A stretch of 64,000 nt of DNA, from assembly GCF_022385335.1 (NCBI RefSeq), contig NZ_CP092431.1, positions 8,618,001 through 8,682,000 of the forward strand, given 5' to 3'. Position numbers and translations under genes: made by a program. Within the stretch, counting starts at the first letter, position 1. Each line of letters begins with the position of its first letter. Positions 9,909-18,701 of the stretch are shown here, one piece after another. The DNA comes from Streptomyces deccanensis (GTDB lineage Bacteria > Actinomycetota > Actinomycetes > Streptomycetales > Streptomycetaceae). Under the pieces are notes generated by a model. The model made no database searches and was not told where the DNA came from. It was given only the letters and a program-made list of their open reading frames with translations.

Positions 9909-11039
9909 ATGGACCTGTTCGAGCACCAGGCAAGGCAACTGTTCGAGGAACACGGCATCTCGGTGCCACGCGCCGAGGTCACGGACTCGCCCAAGGAGGC
10001 ACGCGAGATCGCCCGCCGGTTCGGCGGGCGCGTCGTCGTCAAGGCCCAGGTGAAGACCGGCGGACGCGGCAAGGCGGGCGGGGTGAAGCTCGCCGCCGAC
10101 CCCGCCGCCACCGAACTGACCGCACGGCAGATCCTCGGCATGGACATCAAGGGCCACACCGTCCGCACGGTGATGGTCGCCGAACCCGTCGCGATCGAGA
10201 GCGAGTTCTACGTCTCGTACGTCCTCGACCGCGCCGCCGGCCGCTTCCTCGCGATCGCCTCGGCCGAGGGCGGCATGGACATCGAGGAGGTGGCGGCGAC
10301 CCGGCCCGAGGCCGTGGCCCGCATCCCGATCGACCCCGTCGAGGGCGTCACCTCCGCGAAGGCGTCCGAGATCGCCGAGGCGGCCGGTCTGCCGCCGCAG
10401 ACCGTCGACGTCCTGATGCGGCTCTGGGAGGTGCTGACCCGCGAGGACGCCCTCCTCGTCGAGGTCAACCCCCTCGTCCGCACCGAACAGGGCCGGATCC
10501 TCGCCCTCGACGGCAAGGTCACCCTCGACGACAACGCGAGCTTCCGGCAGACCCGTTGGGGTGACGAGGGCTTCGCGCACGACGACCCGCTGGAGGCGGC
10601 GGCCGCCGCCAAGGGCCTCAACTACGTGAAGCTGGACGGGCAGGTCGGCGTCATCGGCAACGGCGCCGGACTCGTCATGTCCACCCTCGACGTGGTCGCG
10701 GGCTGCGGCGCGCGCCCCGCCAACTTCCTCGACATCGGCGGCGGCGCCTCCGCCCGGATCATGGCCGACGGCCTCTCCGTCGTCCTCTCCGACCCGGATG
10801 TGAAGTCCGTCCTCGTCAACGTCTTCGGCGGCATCACCGCCTGCGACGCGGTCGCCGACGGCATCGTCCAGGCGCTGGACAGCGTCCAGTTGACCAAACC
10901 GCTCGTCGTCCGCCTCGACGGCAACAACGCCGTGCGCGGCCGGGCGATCCTCGACGACCGCGACCACCCCCTCGTCCACCAGGCCACCACCATGGACGGC
11001 GCCGCGCGCCGCGCCGCCGACCTCGCCCACGCGAACTGA
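9909..11039 (+). CDS. sucC: Succinyl-CoA synthetase (ADP-forming) beta subunit, oxalate-linked paralogue
   Basis: The 376-residue ATP-grasp protein begins [17 protein letters not shown], with [19 protein letters not shown] for nucleotide binding, LVEVNPLV for Mg binding, and the terminal [17 protein letters not shown] of the CoA-ligase beta subunit. The start at 9909 is preceded by AGGAG. It pairs with the alpha subunit 11 bases downstream. Streptomyces usually has a housekeeping sucCD elsewhere, so this copy, divergent from oxc/frc, is probably a specialised acyl-CoA ligase. It may supply succinyl-CoA for CoA transfer or act on a dicarboxylate of the oxalate route; the specialisation is inference. 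Confidence 0.85.
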   Translation: MDLFEHQARQLFEEHGISVPRAEVTDSPKEAREIARRFGGRVVVKAQVKTGGRGKAGGVKLAADPAATELTARQILGMDIKGHTVRTVMVAEPVAIESEFYVSYVLDRAAGRFLAIASAEGGMDIEEVAATRPEAVARIPIDPVEGVTSAKASEIAEAAGLPPQTVDVLMRLWEVLTREDALLVEVNPLVRTEQGRILALDGKVTLDDNASFRQTRWGDEGFAHDDPLEAAAAAKGLNYVKLDGQVGVIGNGAGLVMSTLDVVAGCGARPANFLDIGGGASARIMADGLSVVLSDPDVKSVLVNVFGGITACDAVADGIVQALDSVQLTKPLVVRLDGNNAVRGRAILDDRDHPLVHQATTMDGAARRAADLAHAN

Positions 11040-11050
11040 GGAGCCCGGAC

Positions 11051-11935
11051 ATGGCCATCTACCTCACCAAGGAGAGCAAGGTCCTCGTCCAGGGCATGAC
11101 CGGCGGCGAGGGCGTGAAGCACACCCGCCGCATGCTCGCGGCCGGCACGAACGTCGTCGGCGGCGTCAACCCCCGCAAGGCGGGCCGCACCGTCGACTTC
11201 GACGAGCGTGCCGTCCCCGTCTTCGGCTCGGTCGCCGAGGGCATCGAGGTCACCGGCGCCGACGTCACCGTCGTCTTCGTCCCGCCCGCCTTCGCCAAGG
11301 CGGCCGTCGTCGAGGCCGCCGACGCCGGCATCGGCCTCGCCGTCGTCATCACCGAGGGCATCCCCGTCCACGACTCCGTCGCCTTCACGGCGTACGCGCG
11401 GGCCAAGGGGACCCGGATCGTCGGACCCAACTGCCCCGGCCTGATCACCCCGGGCCAGTCCGACGCGGGCATCATCCCCGCCGACATCGCCAAGCCGGGA
11501 CGCATCGGCCTGGTCTCCAAGTCCGGCACCCTCACCTACCAACTGATGTACGAACTCCGCGACATCGGGTTCTCCACCTGTGTCGGCATCGGCGGCGACC
11601 CCGTCGTCGGCACCACCCACATCGACTGCCTCGCCGCCTTCCAGGACGACCCCGACACCGAACTGATCGTCCTCATCGGCGAGATCGGCGGCGACGCCGA
11701 GGAACGGGCCGCCGCGTACGTCCGCGACCACGTCACCAAGCCCGTCGTCGGCTACATCGCCGGGTTCACCGCGCCCGAGGGCAAGACGATGGGCCACGCC
11801 GGCGCGATCGTCTCCGGCTCCACCGGCACGGCGCAGGCGAAGAAGGAGGCGCTGGAGGCGGTCGGGGTGCGGGTCGGCAGCACGCCCACCGAAACGGCCC
11901 GGCTGGTGCTCGCCGCCCTGGAGACCGAGGCCTGA
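11051..11935 (+). CDS. sucD: Succinyl-CoA synthetase (ADP-forming) alpha subunit, oxalate-linked paralogue
   Basis: The 294-residue alpha subunit has the CoA-binding Rossmann start ([20 protein letters not shown]), [28 protein letters not shown], and the loop [14 protein letters not shown] holding the phosphorylated His. It is nearly the family's standard length. GAGGAG lies 6 bases before the ATG and the gap to the beta gene is 11 bp, so the pair is co-translated. It belongs to the transcript that starts in the oxalate divergent promoter. Confidence 0.88.
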   Translation: MAIYLTKESKVLVQGMTGGEGVKHTRRMLAAGTNVVGGVNPRKAGRTVDFDERAVPVFGSVAEGIEVTGADVTVVFVPPAFAKAAVVEAADAGIGLAVVITEGIPVHDSVAFTAYARAKGTRIVGPNCPGLITPGQSDAGIIPADIAKPGRIGLVSKSGTLTYQLMYELRDIGFSTCVGIGGDPVVGTTHIDCLAAFQDDPDTELIVLIGEIGGDAEERAAAYVRDHVTKPVVGYIAGFTAPEGKTMGHAGAIVSGSTGTAQAKKEALEAVGVRVGSTPTETARLVLAALETEA

Positions 11936-11960
11936 CCCTCCCGCACGACACCCTGCCCGC

Positions 11961-11980
11961 CCGGCCCCGCACGGGGCCGG
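11961..11980 (+). terminator. Short hairpin after sucD-like gene
   Basis: CCGGCCCCG and its complement form a 9-bp stem with a CA loop in the 88-bp gap before the aldehyde dehydrogenase gene. It may terminate or attenuate the sucCD-like transcript. Confidence 0.45.
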
Positions 11981-12023
11981 CGCACCTCCCGCCCCCGACT
12001 GTGCACCGAGAGCGGAGACACCC

Positions 12024-13592
12024 ATGGCACCACCCACCCTCACGCCCGCCACCCTCACCCTGAAGTCCGGCACGGCCTGGACCGACGCCTGGCGGCGCTG
12101 CCAGGCCGTCGCCCCCGAGGCCTTCCGGGACGACCGGGTCCTCAACCTCTGGAACGGTGCCTGGCAGCCCGACGGCCGGACCCTGCCCGCCACCAGCCCC
12201 GTCGACGGCAGCCCCATCGCCGGCCCGCCCCGCCTGGACGGCGCCACCGCGCACCACGCCGTCCGGGCCTCCCTCGACCAGCACCGCGCATGGCGCCACG
12301 TCCCCCTCGCCGAACGCCGCGCCCGGGTCGCCGCCACCCTCGACGCCCTCACCCAGCACCGCGAACTGCTCGCCCTGCTCCTCGTCTGGGAGATCGGCAA
12401 ACCCTGGCGACTGGCCCAGGCCGACGTGGACCGGGCCATCGACGGCGTCCGCTGGTACGTCGACGGCATCGAACCGATGGTCGAGGGGCGCGTCCCCCTC
12501 GACGGCCCGGTCTCCAACATCGCCAGCTGGAACTACCCGATGAGTGTGCTCGTCCACGCGATGCTGGTCCAGGCCCTGGCGGGCAACGCCGTCATCGCCA
12601 AGACTCCCACCGACGGCGGCGTCGCCTGCCTCACCCTCGCCGCCGCGCTGGCCGCCCGCGAGGGCATCCCCGTCACCCTCGTCAGCGGCAGCGGACGCGA
12701 GCTGTCCGAGGCGCTGGTCCGCGCCCCCGAGATCGGCTGCGTCTCCTTCGTAGGCGGCCGCGACACCGGCGCCGCGGTCGCCACCGCCGTCGCCGACCTC
12801 GGCAAACGCCACGTCCTGGAACAGGAGGGCCTGAACACCTGGGGCATCTGGAACCACACCGACTGGGACACCCTGTCCGCCGTCATCCCCAAACTCTTCG
12901 ACTACGGCAAACAGCGCTGCACGGCGTACCCGCGCTTCGTCGTCCAGCGGGAACTGTTCGACGAGTTCCTGGCGGCCTACCTTCCGGCGGTCCGCACCCT
13001 CAGGGTCGGCCACCCACTGGCCGTGGAGCACCCCGACGACCCGTACCCGACGCTGGACTTCGGCCCCGTCATCAACGCGGCCAAGGCCAAGGAACTCACC
13101 GACCAGGTCGCCGAGGCCGTCGACCGGGGCGCCGTCCCGCTGCACCGGGGCCGGCTCGCCGACGCGCGCTTCCTGCCCGGCCAGGACACCGGCGCGTACG
13201 TCCAGCCCGTCACCCTCCTCGACCCGCCCCCGTCCTCCCCGCTCCACCACGCGGAACCCTTCGGCCCGGTCGACACGATCGTCCTGGTCGACACCGAGGC
13301 CGAGCTGCTCGCTGCCATGAACGCCTCGAACGGCGCGCTCGTCGCCACCCTCTCCACCGACGACCGGGCGACGTACGAGCGGCTCGCACCCCAGATCCGG
13401 GCGTTCAAGGTCGGCCACGGCAGGCCCCGCTCACGCGGCGACCGCGACGAGCTCTTCGGCGGCTTCGGCGCCTCCTGGCGGGGCGCCTTCGTCGGCGGCG
13501 ACCTGCTCGTCAAGGCGGTCACCCGGGGCCCGGCGGGGGAGCGGCTGCCGGGCAACTTCCCCGACTACCACCTCATGCCGTCCGTCGCCTGA
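12024..13592 (+). CDS. Aldehyde dehydrogenase family protein, divergent active-site context
   Basis: The 522-residue protein has the aldehyde dehydrogenase fold: NIASWNYPMSVLVHAMLVQALAGNAVIAKTP for NAD binding, FVGGRDTGAAV, a Glu pair in LEQEGLN near residues 266-268, and the catalytic Cys at residue 299 in KQRCTAYPR. Both motifs differ from the common LELGGK and GQxC forms, so it belongs to an unusual subgroup. GGAG precedes the ATG. It follows the succinyl-CoA synthetase pair by 88 bp and may oxidise a glyoxylate- or semialdehyde-type compound linked to oxalate metabolism; the substrate is not deducible. A hairpin terminator follows. Confidence 0.82.
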   Translation: MAPPTLTPATLTLKSGTAWTDAWRRCQAVAPEAFRDDRVLNLWNGAWQPDGRTLPATSPVDGSPIAGPPRLDGATAHHAVRASLDQHRAWRHVPLAERRARVAATLDALTQHRELLALLLVWEIGKPWRLAQADVDRAIDGVRWYVDGIEPMVEGRVPLDGPVSNIASWNYPMSVLVHAMLVQALAGNAVIAKTPTDGGVACLTLAAALAAREGIPVTLVSGSGRELSEALVRAPEIGCVSFVGGRDTGAAVATAVADLGKRHVLEQEGLNTWGIWNHTDWDTLSAVIPKLFDYGKQRCTAYPRFVVQRELFDEFLAAYLPAVRTLRVGHPLAVEHPDDPYPTLDFGPVINAAKAKELTDQVAEAVDRGAVPLHRGRLADARFLPGQDTGAYVQPVTLLDPPPSSPLHHAEPFGPVDTIVLVDTEAELLAAMNASNGALVATLSTDDRATYERLAPQIRAFKVGHGRPRSRGDRDELFGGFGASWRGAFVGGDLLVKAVTRGPAGERLPGNFPDYHLMPSVA

Positions 13593-13640
13593 CCCACGCC
13601 GGACCTGTCCGGATCGTGACCGTCCGATCACCCCAGGTGA

Positions 13641-13676
13641 GGTCGTGCGGCCCCGCTCGCGGGGGCCCGCACGACC
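13641..13676 (+). terminator. Terminator after aldehyde dehydrogenase gene
   Basis: GGTCGTGCGG pairs with CCGCACGACC through a second GC-rich block (CCCCGC/GCGGGG), giving a stem of about 16 bp with a small bulge. It ends the rightward oxalate-linked transcript before the tRNA gene. Confidence 0.7.
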
Positions 13677-13777
13677 CCGCCCGGAGCCCGGATATGCAGG
13701 TGAAGGGCACTCCGAAACCTTGGTATTGTTGTCCATGTCGCCGCGGGGAACACCCCCGTCCAGGCGACAGACACCTG

Positions 13778-13865
13778 GTCCGGGTGGCGGAATGGCAGAC
13801 GCGCTAGCTTGAGGTGCTAGTGCCCTTTATTGGGCGTGGGGGTTCAAGTCCCCCCTCGGACACCA
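13778..13865 (+). tRNA. tRNA-Leu (anticodon GAG)
   Basis: The 88-nt class II tRNA has a 7-bp acceptor stem (GTCCGGG with CTCGGAC, one G-U pair) and an anticodon stem CTAGC/GCTAG with a seven-base loop whose central triplet GAG is at 13811-13813. It also has a long variable arm (GCCC TTTA TTGGGC) and a T arm with GGTTCAAGTCC. The CCA end is encoded at 13863-13865. It reads CUC/CUU leucine codons. No integrase or direct repeat of its 3' end is seen nearby, so it is not evidently an occupied attachment site. Confidence 0.97.
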
Positions 13866-13898
13866 CAGAAGCACAGAGAACAAGCACATAGATCGAAT

Positions 13899-13934
13899 CG
13901 ACCCCGTCGACCGTTTCCGGTCGGTGGGGTTTTT
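13899..13934 (+). terminator. Terminator after tRNA-Leu
   Basis: CGACCCCGTCGACCG pairs with CGGTCGGTGGGG (two wobble pairs) around a TTTC loop and is followed by TTTTT, a classical intrinsic terminator. Confidence 0.85.
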
Positions 13935-13997
13935 CGTTGTCGTCGGGCTGCTCGGGGCCCCCGGAAAAATGCGATGCCCCGGCCCCGTCGATCTCTC

Positions 13998-14003
13998 TAG
14001 ACT
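13998..14003 (+). promoter_or_regulatory. -10 box upstream of the fusB leader
   Basis: TAGACT fits the Streptomyces vegetative -10 (TANNNT); no good -35 is visible. Transcription would begin near 14010, about 30 bases before the leader ORF. Confidence 0.4.
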
Positions 14004-14039
14004 CGCCCCACCGAAACGACGAGATGAGGGGAGCCGGCC

Positions 14040-14144
14040 GTGTGTGAGCGCACCGCTGTCGTCGTTCCCCGTTCCCTGTACGAGGTGATCCTCGTGTCCT
14101 CGTCCGGCCGGTGCCCGCTGCGCGGCCGGTACCGGAGCCCGTGA
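14040..14144 (+). CDS. Probable 34-codon leader peptide upstream of fusB
   Basis: A GTG-initiated ORF of 34 codons follows a strong ribosome binding site (GAGGGGAG, 6-7 bases before the start) and a TAGACT -10 box. The peptide begins MCERTAVVVPRSLYEV and ends GRYRSP. Its own codons form hairpins: ACGAGG/CCTCGT in the middle, and CCGGCCG/CGGCCGG near the end. It stops 81 bases before the elongation factor G gene, whose own ribosome binding site is weak (AAAGG). This is the architecture of translation-coupled attenuation, in which ribosome stalling on the leader would change folding ahead of the main gene. The peptide matches no function I can name; expression is inference. Confidence 0.5.
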   Translation: MCERTAVVVPRSLYEVILVSSSGRCPLRGRYRSP

Positions 14145-14225
14145 CGTACGCCTGACGTCCTCGCATGGCGCCCACGCACGGGAATCGCGCTGCCCTGAAA
14201 CAGCTCAGCTGAAAGGCCACGGGCC

Positions 14226-16304
14226 ATGCGCAGCAACGTCACCACCCTCGCCAACCCTCTGCACGCCGTCCGCAACCTGGGCATCCTCGCCCATGTCGAC
14301 GCCGGCAAGACCACCGTCACCGAGCGGTTCCTGTACGCCACCGGGACCACGCACAAGCGGGGCGAGGTCCACGACGGGACGACCGTCACCGACTTCGATC
14401 CGCAGGAGCGCGACCGGGGGATCACCATCTTCGCGGCGGCCGTCAGCTGCGCCTGGGACGGGCATCGGATCAACCTCATCGACACGCCCGGCCACGTCGA
14501 CTTCGCCGACGAGGTGGAGCGTTCGCTCAGGGTGCTCGACGGCGCGATCGCGGTGTTCGACGCCGTCGCGGGCGTCGAGCCGCAGAGCGAGTCGGTCTGG
14601 CGGCAGGCCGACCGGCACGGCGTGCCCCGCATCGCCTTCGTCAACAAGCTCGACCGCGCGGGCGCCGACCTGGACACGGCCGTCGAGTCGATCCGGCAGC
14701 GGCTCCATCCGGCGCCGCTGGTGGTGCAGTCGCCGATCGGTACGGAGGACGGGTTCGTCGGTGTGGTGGATCTGGTGCGCATGCGGGCGCTGGTGTGGGC
14801 GGACGGTTCCGACACGGCCGTGGAGGGCCCGGTCCCCGACGAGCTGAGGGACGAGGCCGGGCTGCGACGGCGGCGGCTGGAAGAGGCCGTGGCGGAACTG
14901 CATCCGACGGCGCTGGAGGAGTTCTGCGCGCAGGGCACGCTCTCCGCGCCGACGCTGGCCGCCGCGCTGCGCGACCTCACCCGCACGGGTGAGGGAGTGG
15001 TCGTGCTCTGCGGCTCCGCCTACCGCAACCGTGGCATCGAACCGCTGCTCGACGCGGTGGTGGCGTATCTGCCGTCGCCCCTGGACGTGCCGGCCGTGCG
15101 CGGCACGCATGACGGTACTGAGCAGGAGCGCGCCGCCGAGGCCGAGGCGCCGGTCGCGGCCCTGGCGTTCAAGGTGAGCGCCACGGCCACGGGACGGTTG
15201 ACGTACATAAGGCTGTACTCGGGCACGATCCGGAAGGGGGACACCGTGCTGGACGCCGGGACGCGGCGCACCGAGCGGATCGGCCGGATCCTGCGGGTCC
15301 AGGCCGACCGGCACGCCGAGCTGGAGCGGGCCGTGGCCGGCGACATCGTCGCGGTCGTCGGGCTGAAGTCCGCCCGCGCGGGGACGACGCTGTGCGCTCC
15401 GGCGGCGCCGCTGCTCCTCGAACCGCCGTCCGTCGCCGACCCGGTGGTGTCGGTGGCCGTCGAGGCACGCCGCAGCACCGACACCGACCGGCTCGCCACG
15501 GCCCTCGCACGGCTCGCCGAGGAGGATCCCTCGCTGGTCGTACGGACCGACCCCGAGACCGGGCAGACCCTGCTGTCCGGCATGGGTGAACTGCATCTGG
15601 AGGTCGCCGTGGAGAAGGTCAGGCAGAGCCAGGGGCTCGACGTCGCCGTCGGCCGGCCCCGGGTGGCCTACCGCGAGACCCTCGTCCAGGGCGTGGCCGG
15701 GCTGGTGTACCGGCACGTCAAACAGGACGGCGGGGCCGGGCAGTTCGCGCATGTCGTGCTGGACGTGGCACCGCTGGAGGCGGAGAGCGACGGGGCCGCG
15801 ACGGGCTTCGTGTTCCGTTCGGCCGTCGTCGGCGGCCGGGTGCCGCAGGAGTACGTCCGCGCGGTCGAGGCCGGCTGCCGGGACGCGCTCGTGGAGGGGC
15901 CGCTCGGTGGGCACCCGGTGACGGGGGTCGCCGTCACGCTGGTCGACGGGGCGACCCACTCCAAGGACTCCTCGGAGATGGCGTTCCGTACGGCGGGGCG
16001 GTTCGCTCTGCGGGAGGCCATGCGGGCCGGGGTGATGGGGGTTCTGGAGCCTGTCGCCGATGTCACCGTGACCGTGCCCTCGGACGCGGTGGGCGGGGTG
16101 CTCGGGGATCTCGCCGCGCGGCGGGGGCGGGTGTCGGACTCCGTCGCGCGGGGTGGGGCGGTGGTCGTCACCGCGACCGTGCCGTTGGCGGAGCTGTTCG
16201 GGTATGCGACGCGGTTGCGTAGTCGGACGCAGGGGCGGGGGACGTTCACGGCTCGGCCGGCGGGGTATGTGCGGGCGCCGGGTGTGGTGGTGAGTGAGGG
16301 GTGA
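14226..16304 (+). CDS. fusB: Elongation factor G paralogue (EF-G2, FusB type)
   Basis: The 692-residue GTPase has all EF-G G motifs: AHVDAGKTT (G1), DRGITI (G2), [21 protein letters not shown] (G3) and NKLDR (G4). Domains II to V follow, including [14 protein letters not shown] (domain III) and a C-terminal half with domain IV and V features. Length matches EF-G. It is more like EF-G than the shorter tetracycline-protection proteins (Tet(M), Otr(A)), though these share motifs. Streptomyces carries a housekeeping fusA in the str operon and often this second copy. It is preceded by a leader ORF and hairpins, so expression may respond to translation stress. Its start has only a weak AAAGG site. 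Confidence 0.85.
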   Translation: MRSNVTTLANPLHAVRNLGILAHVDAGKTTVTERFLYATGTTHKRGEVHDGTTVTDFDPQERDRGITIFAAAVSCAWDGHRINLIDTPGHVDFADEVERSLRVLDGAIAVFDAVAGVEPQSESVWRQADRHGVPRIAFVNKLDRAGADLDTAVESIRQRLHPAPLVVQSPIGTEDGFVGVVDLVRMRALVWADGSDTAVEGPVPDELRDEAGLRRRRLEEAVAELHPTALEEFCAQGTLSAPTLAAALRDLTRTGEGVVVLCGSAYRNRGIEPLLDAVVAYLPSPLDVPAVRGTHDGTEQERAAEAEAPVAALAFKVSATATGRLTYIRLYSGTIRKGDTVLDAGTRRTERIGRILRVQADRHAELERAVAGDIVAVVGLKSARAGTTLCAPAAPLLLEPPSVADPVVSVAVEARRSTDTDRLATALARLAEEDPSLVVRTDPETGQTLLSGMGELHLEVAVEKVRQSQGLDVAVGRPRVAYRETLVQGVAGLVYRHVKQDGGAGQFAHVVLDVAPLEAESDGAATGFVFRSAVVGGRVPQEYVRAVEAGCRDALVEGPLGGHPVTGVAVTLVDGATHSKDSSEMAFRTAGRFALREAMRAGVMGVLEPVADVTVTVPSDAVGGVLGDLAARRGRVSDSVARGGAVVVTATVPLAELFGYATRLRSRTQGRGTFTARPAGYVRAPGVVVSEG

Positions 16305-16380
16305 GTCGGGTGCGGTGAGTCGGTGGGTGGGGGTGCGTGGGGGTTTTCTCGCCCCCGCCGCCCCTACCCGTCCCATCCTC

Positions 16381-16464
16381 AAGGGGCTGCGCCCCTTTGA
16401 CCCCCAAGCGTCCGTTCGGTGGGGCTTCTCGCGCAGTTCCCCGCGCCCCTGACGGGGCGCGGGG
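16381..16464. repeat. Streptomyces-type extragenic palindromic element and bidirectional terminator
   Basis: Two hairpins lie between the convergent fusB and GH43 genes: AAGGGGC/GCCCCTT with a TGC loop (16381-16397), and an 11-bp CCCCGCGCCCC/GGGGCGCGGGG stem with a TGAC loop (16439-16464). The stretch around GCGCAGTTCCCCGCGCCCC is of the kind repeated between genes throughout Streptomyces chromosomes. It should stop transcription from both sides. Confidence 0.75.
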
Positions 16465-16476
16465 ATTTCCTCGGCG

Positions 16477-17859
16477 TCAGGCCCAGGGGCTCACCGCAGC
16501 GAAGGAGCTGTCGGCTCGGAAGGTGTCCGTGGCCTGGTAGGTGTCCAGGCGTAGTTCGTAGTTGTAGTGGCGGATGTAGCGGCCCGGGTAGTTGTACGAC
16601 TCCAGGCGGACGGAACCGGAGGTCGTGCCCGGGCGGGCGCAGTACGTCGCGTCCTTGTCGAAGACCGTGGTGCCGTCGTCCGGGTCGAAGCGGAGGCGGT
16701 AGTCCCAGTGGCGCAGATAGCGGCCGGCGGAGTTGCGGAAGGAGTAGCAGTTGGCGTCGGCGAGGCCGGGTACGACGGTGAAGGTCGCGCTCTGCTTGAC
16801 GGCGGTGGTGCTGGAGGACGTCACCGGGTCGACATAGCCGAGGTTGTCGGTGCGGGCGACGGCGTAGCGGCCCGGGAAGTTGACGGACTGGAGGGAGCGG
16901 GTGGTGTTGGTGGGGAGGGTGACGCCTCCGGAGACCGTCTCCTTGAGGACCGTCAGATGGCGGACGAAGCCGGTGAGGCCCGGGAGTTGCGTCGGGGTCG
17001 ACCAGGTGGCGAAGTTGTCGTAGCTGTCGCTGTACCAGTACTGCCCGGCGCCGTAGGCGTCGTAGTAGATCCGCCAGCCGCCGTTGTCGAGCTGGACCAG
17101 TGCCGGGCCCTCCATGCCGGAGCCGAAGCCCGCCCAGTTGCCCGTCTTCGTGATGGTGTACGGGCCGGTGAGGCTGGAGGCGGTGCCGTACTCGATGTAC
17201 TTCGTCGTCTCGTTCTTGGTGAACGCGTGGTAGGTGGAGCCGATCTTGACGATGAAGGTGTCGATGTAGTTCGGGCCGATGCCGGAAAGCCGGGTGGGCG
17301 CCGACCACGCGGTGAGGGCGGAGTTCGTCGCCGTCAGCTTGTACGGCTTGAAGATGTACTCGCCCTCGGCGGCGATCGACGCGGACAGGATGATGTTGAC
17401 GCTGCCGTTGGTGTCGACGAACCACTCCGGCGCCCAGGCGCGCTGCAGACCGCTGATCGGGACCGTGTAGTCGTAGAGGAAGGTCCAGTTGAGGCGGTCG
17501 GTGGAGCGGGCGAAGCCGATGGTGGTGGAGAGCGCCGACCAGGTGCGGGTGGTGTAGGTCAGGTAGTAGTAGCCGTCCGTGTGCTTGAAGATGCTGGGGT
17601 CACGGATGAGGCCGGAGGGCGGGGTGTACGCGGGGCCCTTGCGGAGGGTGAACCCGGTCGCGTCCGGCGAGTCGTAGACGTACATGTTCGACTCGCTGCT
17701 GTTGGTGAACGCGGTCATGGTGTACCGCGTCGCCTGTCCCGCCGGCGGGTGGGCGGCTCCGGCCGCGCCGGCGAAGGCGGTGGTGAGCCCCAGAAGGGCG
17801 GCCACCGAGGTGAGGAGGGCGAGGACCGCCCTGAGGGTTCTGTTCAACGCTCGTCCCAT
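16477..17859 (-). CDS. Secreted GH43 alpha-L-arabinofuranosidase with CBM42 (AbfB) module
   Basis: The 460-residue protein has a Sec signal peptide (GRALNRTLRAVLALLTSVAALLGL to about residue 35). A five-bladed GH43 catalytic domain of about 290 residues follows, with the catalytic Asp in IRDPSIFK, a pKa-modulating Asp in NYIDTFIV and the acid Glu in GMEGPAL. The C-terminal 140 residues are a CBM42/AbfB beta-trefoil with repeated FPGRY, RYLRHWDY and RYIRHYNYEL motifs that bind arabinofuranose side chains. Together they match exo-1,5-alpha-L-arabinofuranosidases of Streptomyces that release arabinose from arabinan. The ATG at 17859 is preferred because an upstream in-frame ATG would place 19 non-signal residues before the signal peptide. 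Confidence 0.9.
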   Translation of the reverse strand: MGRALNRTLRAVLALLTSVAALLGLTTAFAGAAGAAHPPAGQATRYTMTAFTNSSESNMYVYDSPDATGFTLRKGPAYTPPSGLIRDPSIFKHTDGYYYLTYTTRTWSALSTTIGFARSTDRLNWTFLYDYTVPISGLQRAWAPEWFVDTNGSVNIILSASIAAEGEYIFKPYKLTATNSALTAWSAPTRLSGIGPNYIDTFIVKIGSTYHAFTKNETTKYIEYGTASSLTGPYTITKTGNWAGFGSGMEGPALVQLDNGGWRIYYDAYGAGQYWYSDSYDNFATWSTPTQLPGLTGFVRHLTVLKETVSGGVTLPTNTTRSLQSVNFPGRYAVARTDNLGYVDPVTSSSTTAVKQSATFTVVPGLADANCYSFRNSAGRYLRHWDYRLRFDPDDGTTVFDKDATYCARPGTTSGSVRLESYNYPGRYIRHYNYELRLDTYQATDTFRADSSFAAVSPWA

Positions 17860-18167
17860 TTCTGCGTGAACTGCCCTGAGGCGTGGGGATGTTGTTTTGT
17901 TCGATATGTCGTACATCGTGCGGAACTTCGGTCAGAAGATAAGAGGGGGGCATGAGCGCGTCAATGGGTTGAGCGTTGATTGTGCGAGACGGGGTTCCGC
18001 TTTTCCGCGGACCGGGGCGCCGCGGTTGCCTCCGACGGGGCGTCGTCCCAGGTCGCGAACGGTTTCCCGGCAGCCTCACAGGCGGGCAACAGGAAACCCG
18101 TCGACCCCTGGGGTGCGGCCGGGCAACTCTGGATGCGTCACCCAGAACCCATGACCAAGGGGGAACG

Positions 18168-18548
18168 ATGCGCAAGCTCAAGGCGATGCGGACCGCGGCG
18201 GCACTCGTACTGGCGACCGGCGCGGTGATGACCGCCTCCGTCACCCAGGCACAGGCCAAGCCCGCAGCCACCATTCACGGCTGCCCGGAGGGCTACGTGT
18301 GTATCTATCCCGAGAACGCGGGCTGGAACAACGACGTGCCGTCGCACAAGTACTACACGTACGGCTACCACAACCTCAGCAACATGTACGGGATCCACCG
18401 CATCATCAACAACCAGACCGGCGGCGCGACCATGCAGACCTGCACCGGGTACAACGGCACGGGCTGCGAGGGGCACCTCCCGGGCGGTGGCTGGTCGATC
18501 GACAAGGACATGACGCCGATCAACTCGATCCGCCTCAACCGCCCGTAG
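18168..18548 (+). CDS. Small secreted Cys-containing protein, resembles peptidase inhibitor family I36
   Basis: The 126-residue protein has a signal peptide (residues 1 to about 30, ending TQAQA). The mature part, with HGCPEGYVCIYPENAGWNN, YGYHNLSNMYGIHRIINNQ and TCTGYNGTGCEG, is built like the crystallin-fold small inhibitors of family I36 that are common in Streptomyces. Four cysteines suggest two disulfides. The ATG at 18168 follows AAGGGGG by 5 bases. A terminator hairpin follows directly, so the gene is probably expressed alone. Inhibitor activity is a family-level guess; it could equally be a cell-surface or coat-like protein. Confidence 0.75.
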   Translation: MRKLKAMRTAAALVLATGAVMTASVTQAQAKPAATIHGCPEGYVCIYPENAGWNNDVPSHKYYTYGYHNLSNMYGIHRIINNQTGGATMQTCTGYNGTGCEGHLPGGGWSIDKDMTPINSIRLNRP

Positions 18549-18575
18549 CCTCCCCACGGGGAGAACGGGGGACGA

Positions 18576-18609
18576 CGTCCGGAACCGCATCGGCCCGCGG
18601 TTCCGGACG
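18576..18609 (+). terminator. Terminator after small secreted protein gene
   Basis: CGTCCGGAACCGC and its exact complement form a 13-bp stem with an 8-base loop, followed by CTCGTGTTTT. Confidence 0.85.
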
Positions 18610-18701
18610 CTCGTGTTTTCGCCACTCCGAGTGAAAGGTTTGGTCGTCCTCGCCGCCCCGACAGTAACCTGGGCATCCGCCGTCTCACGGCCCGCACTGC
18701 C

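Noticed and set aside
13700..13729. Promoter of tRNA-Leu (GTGAAG, TATTGT)
   Set aside because: The -10 is acceptable but the -35 matches only three of six positions, so I do not annotate it.
13778..13865. tRNA-Leu as an attachment site for an integrated element
   Set aside because: No integrase gene and no repeat of the tRNA 3' end was found in the window; the flanking genes look like ordinary chromosome.
14226..16304. Tetracycline ribosomal-protection protein
   Set aside because: Length and domain layout fit EF-G better, and the G-motif context ([34 protein letters not shown]) is that of EF-G.
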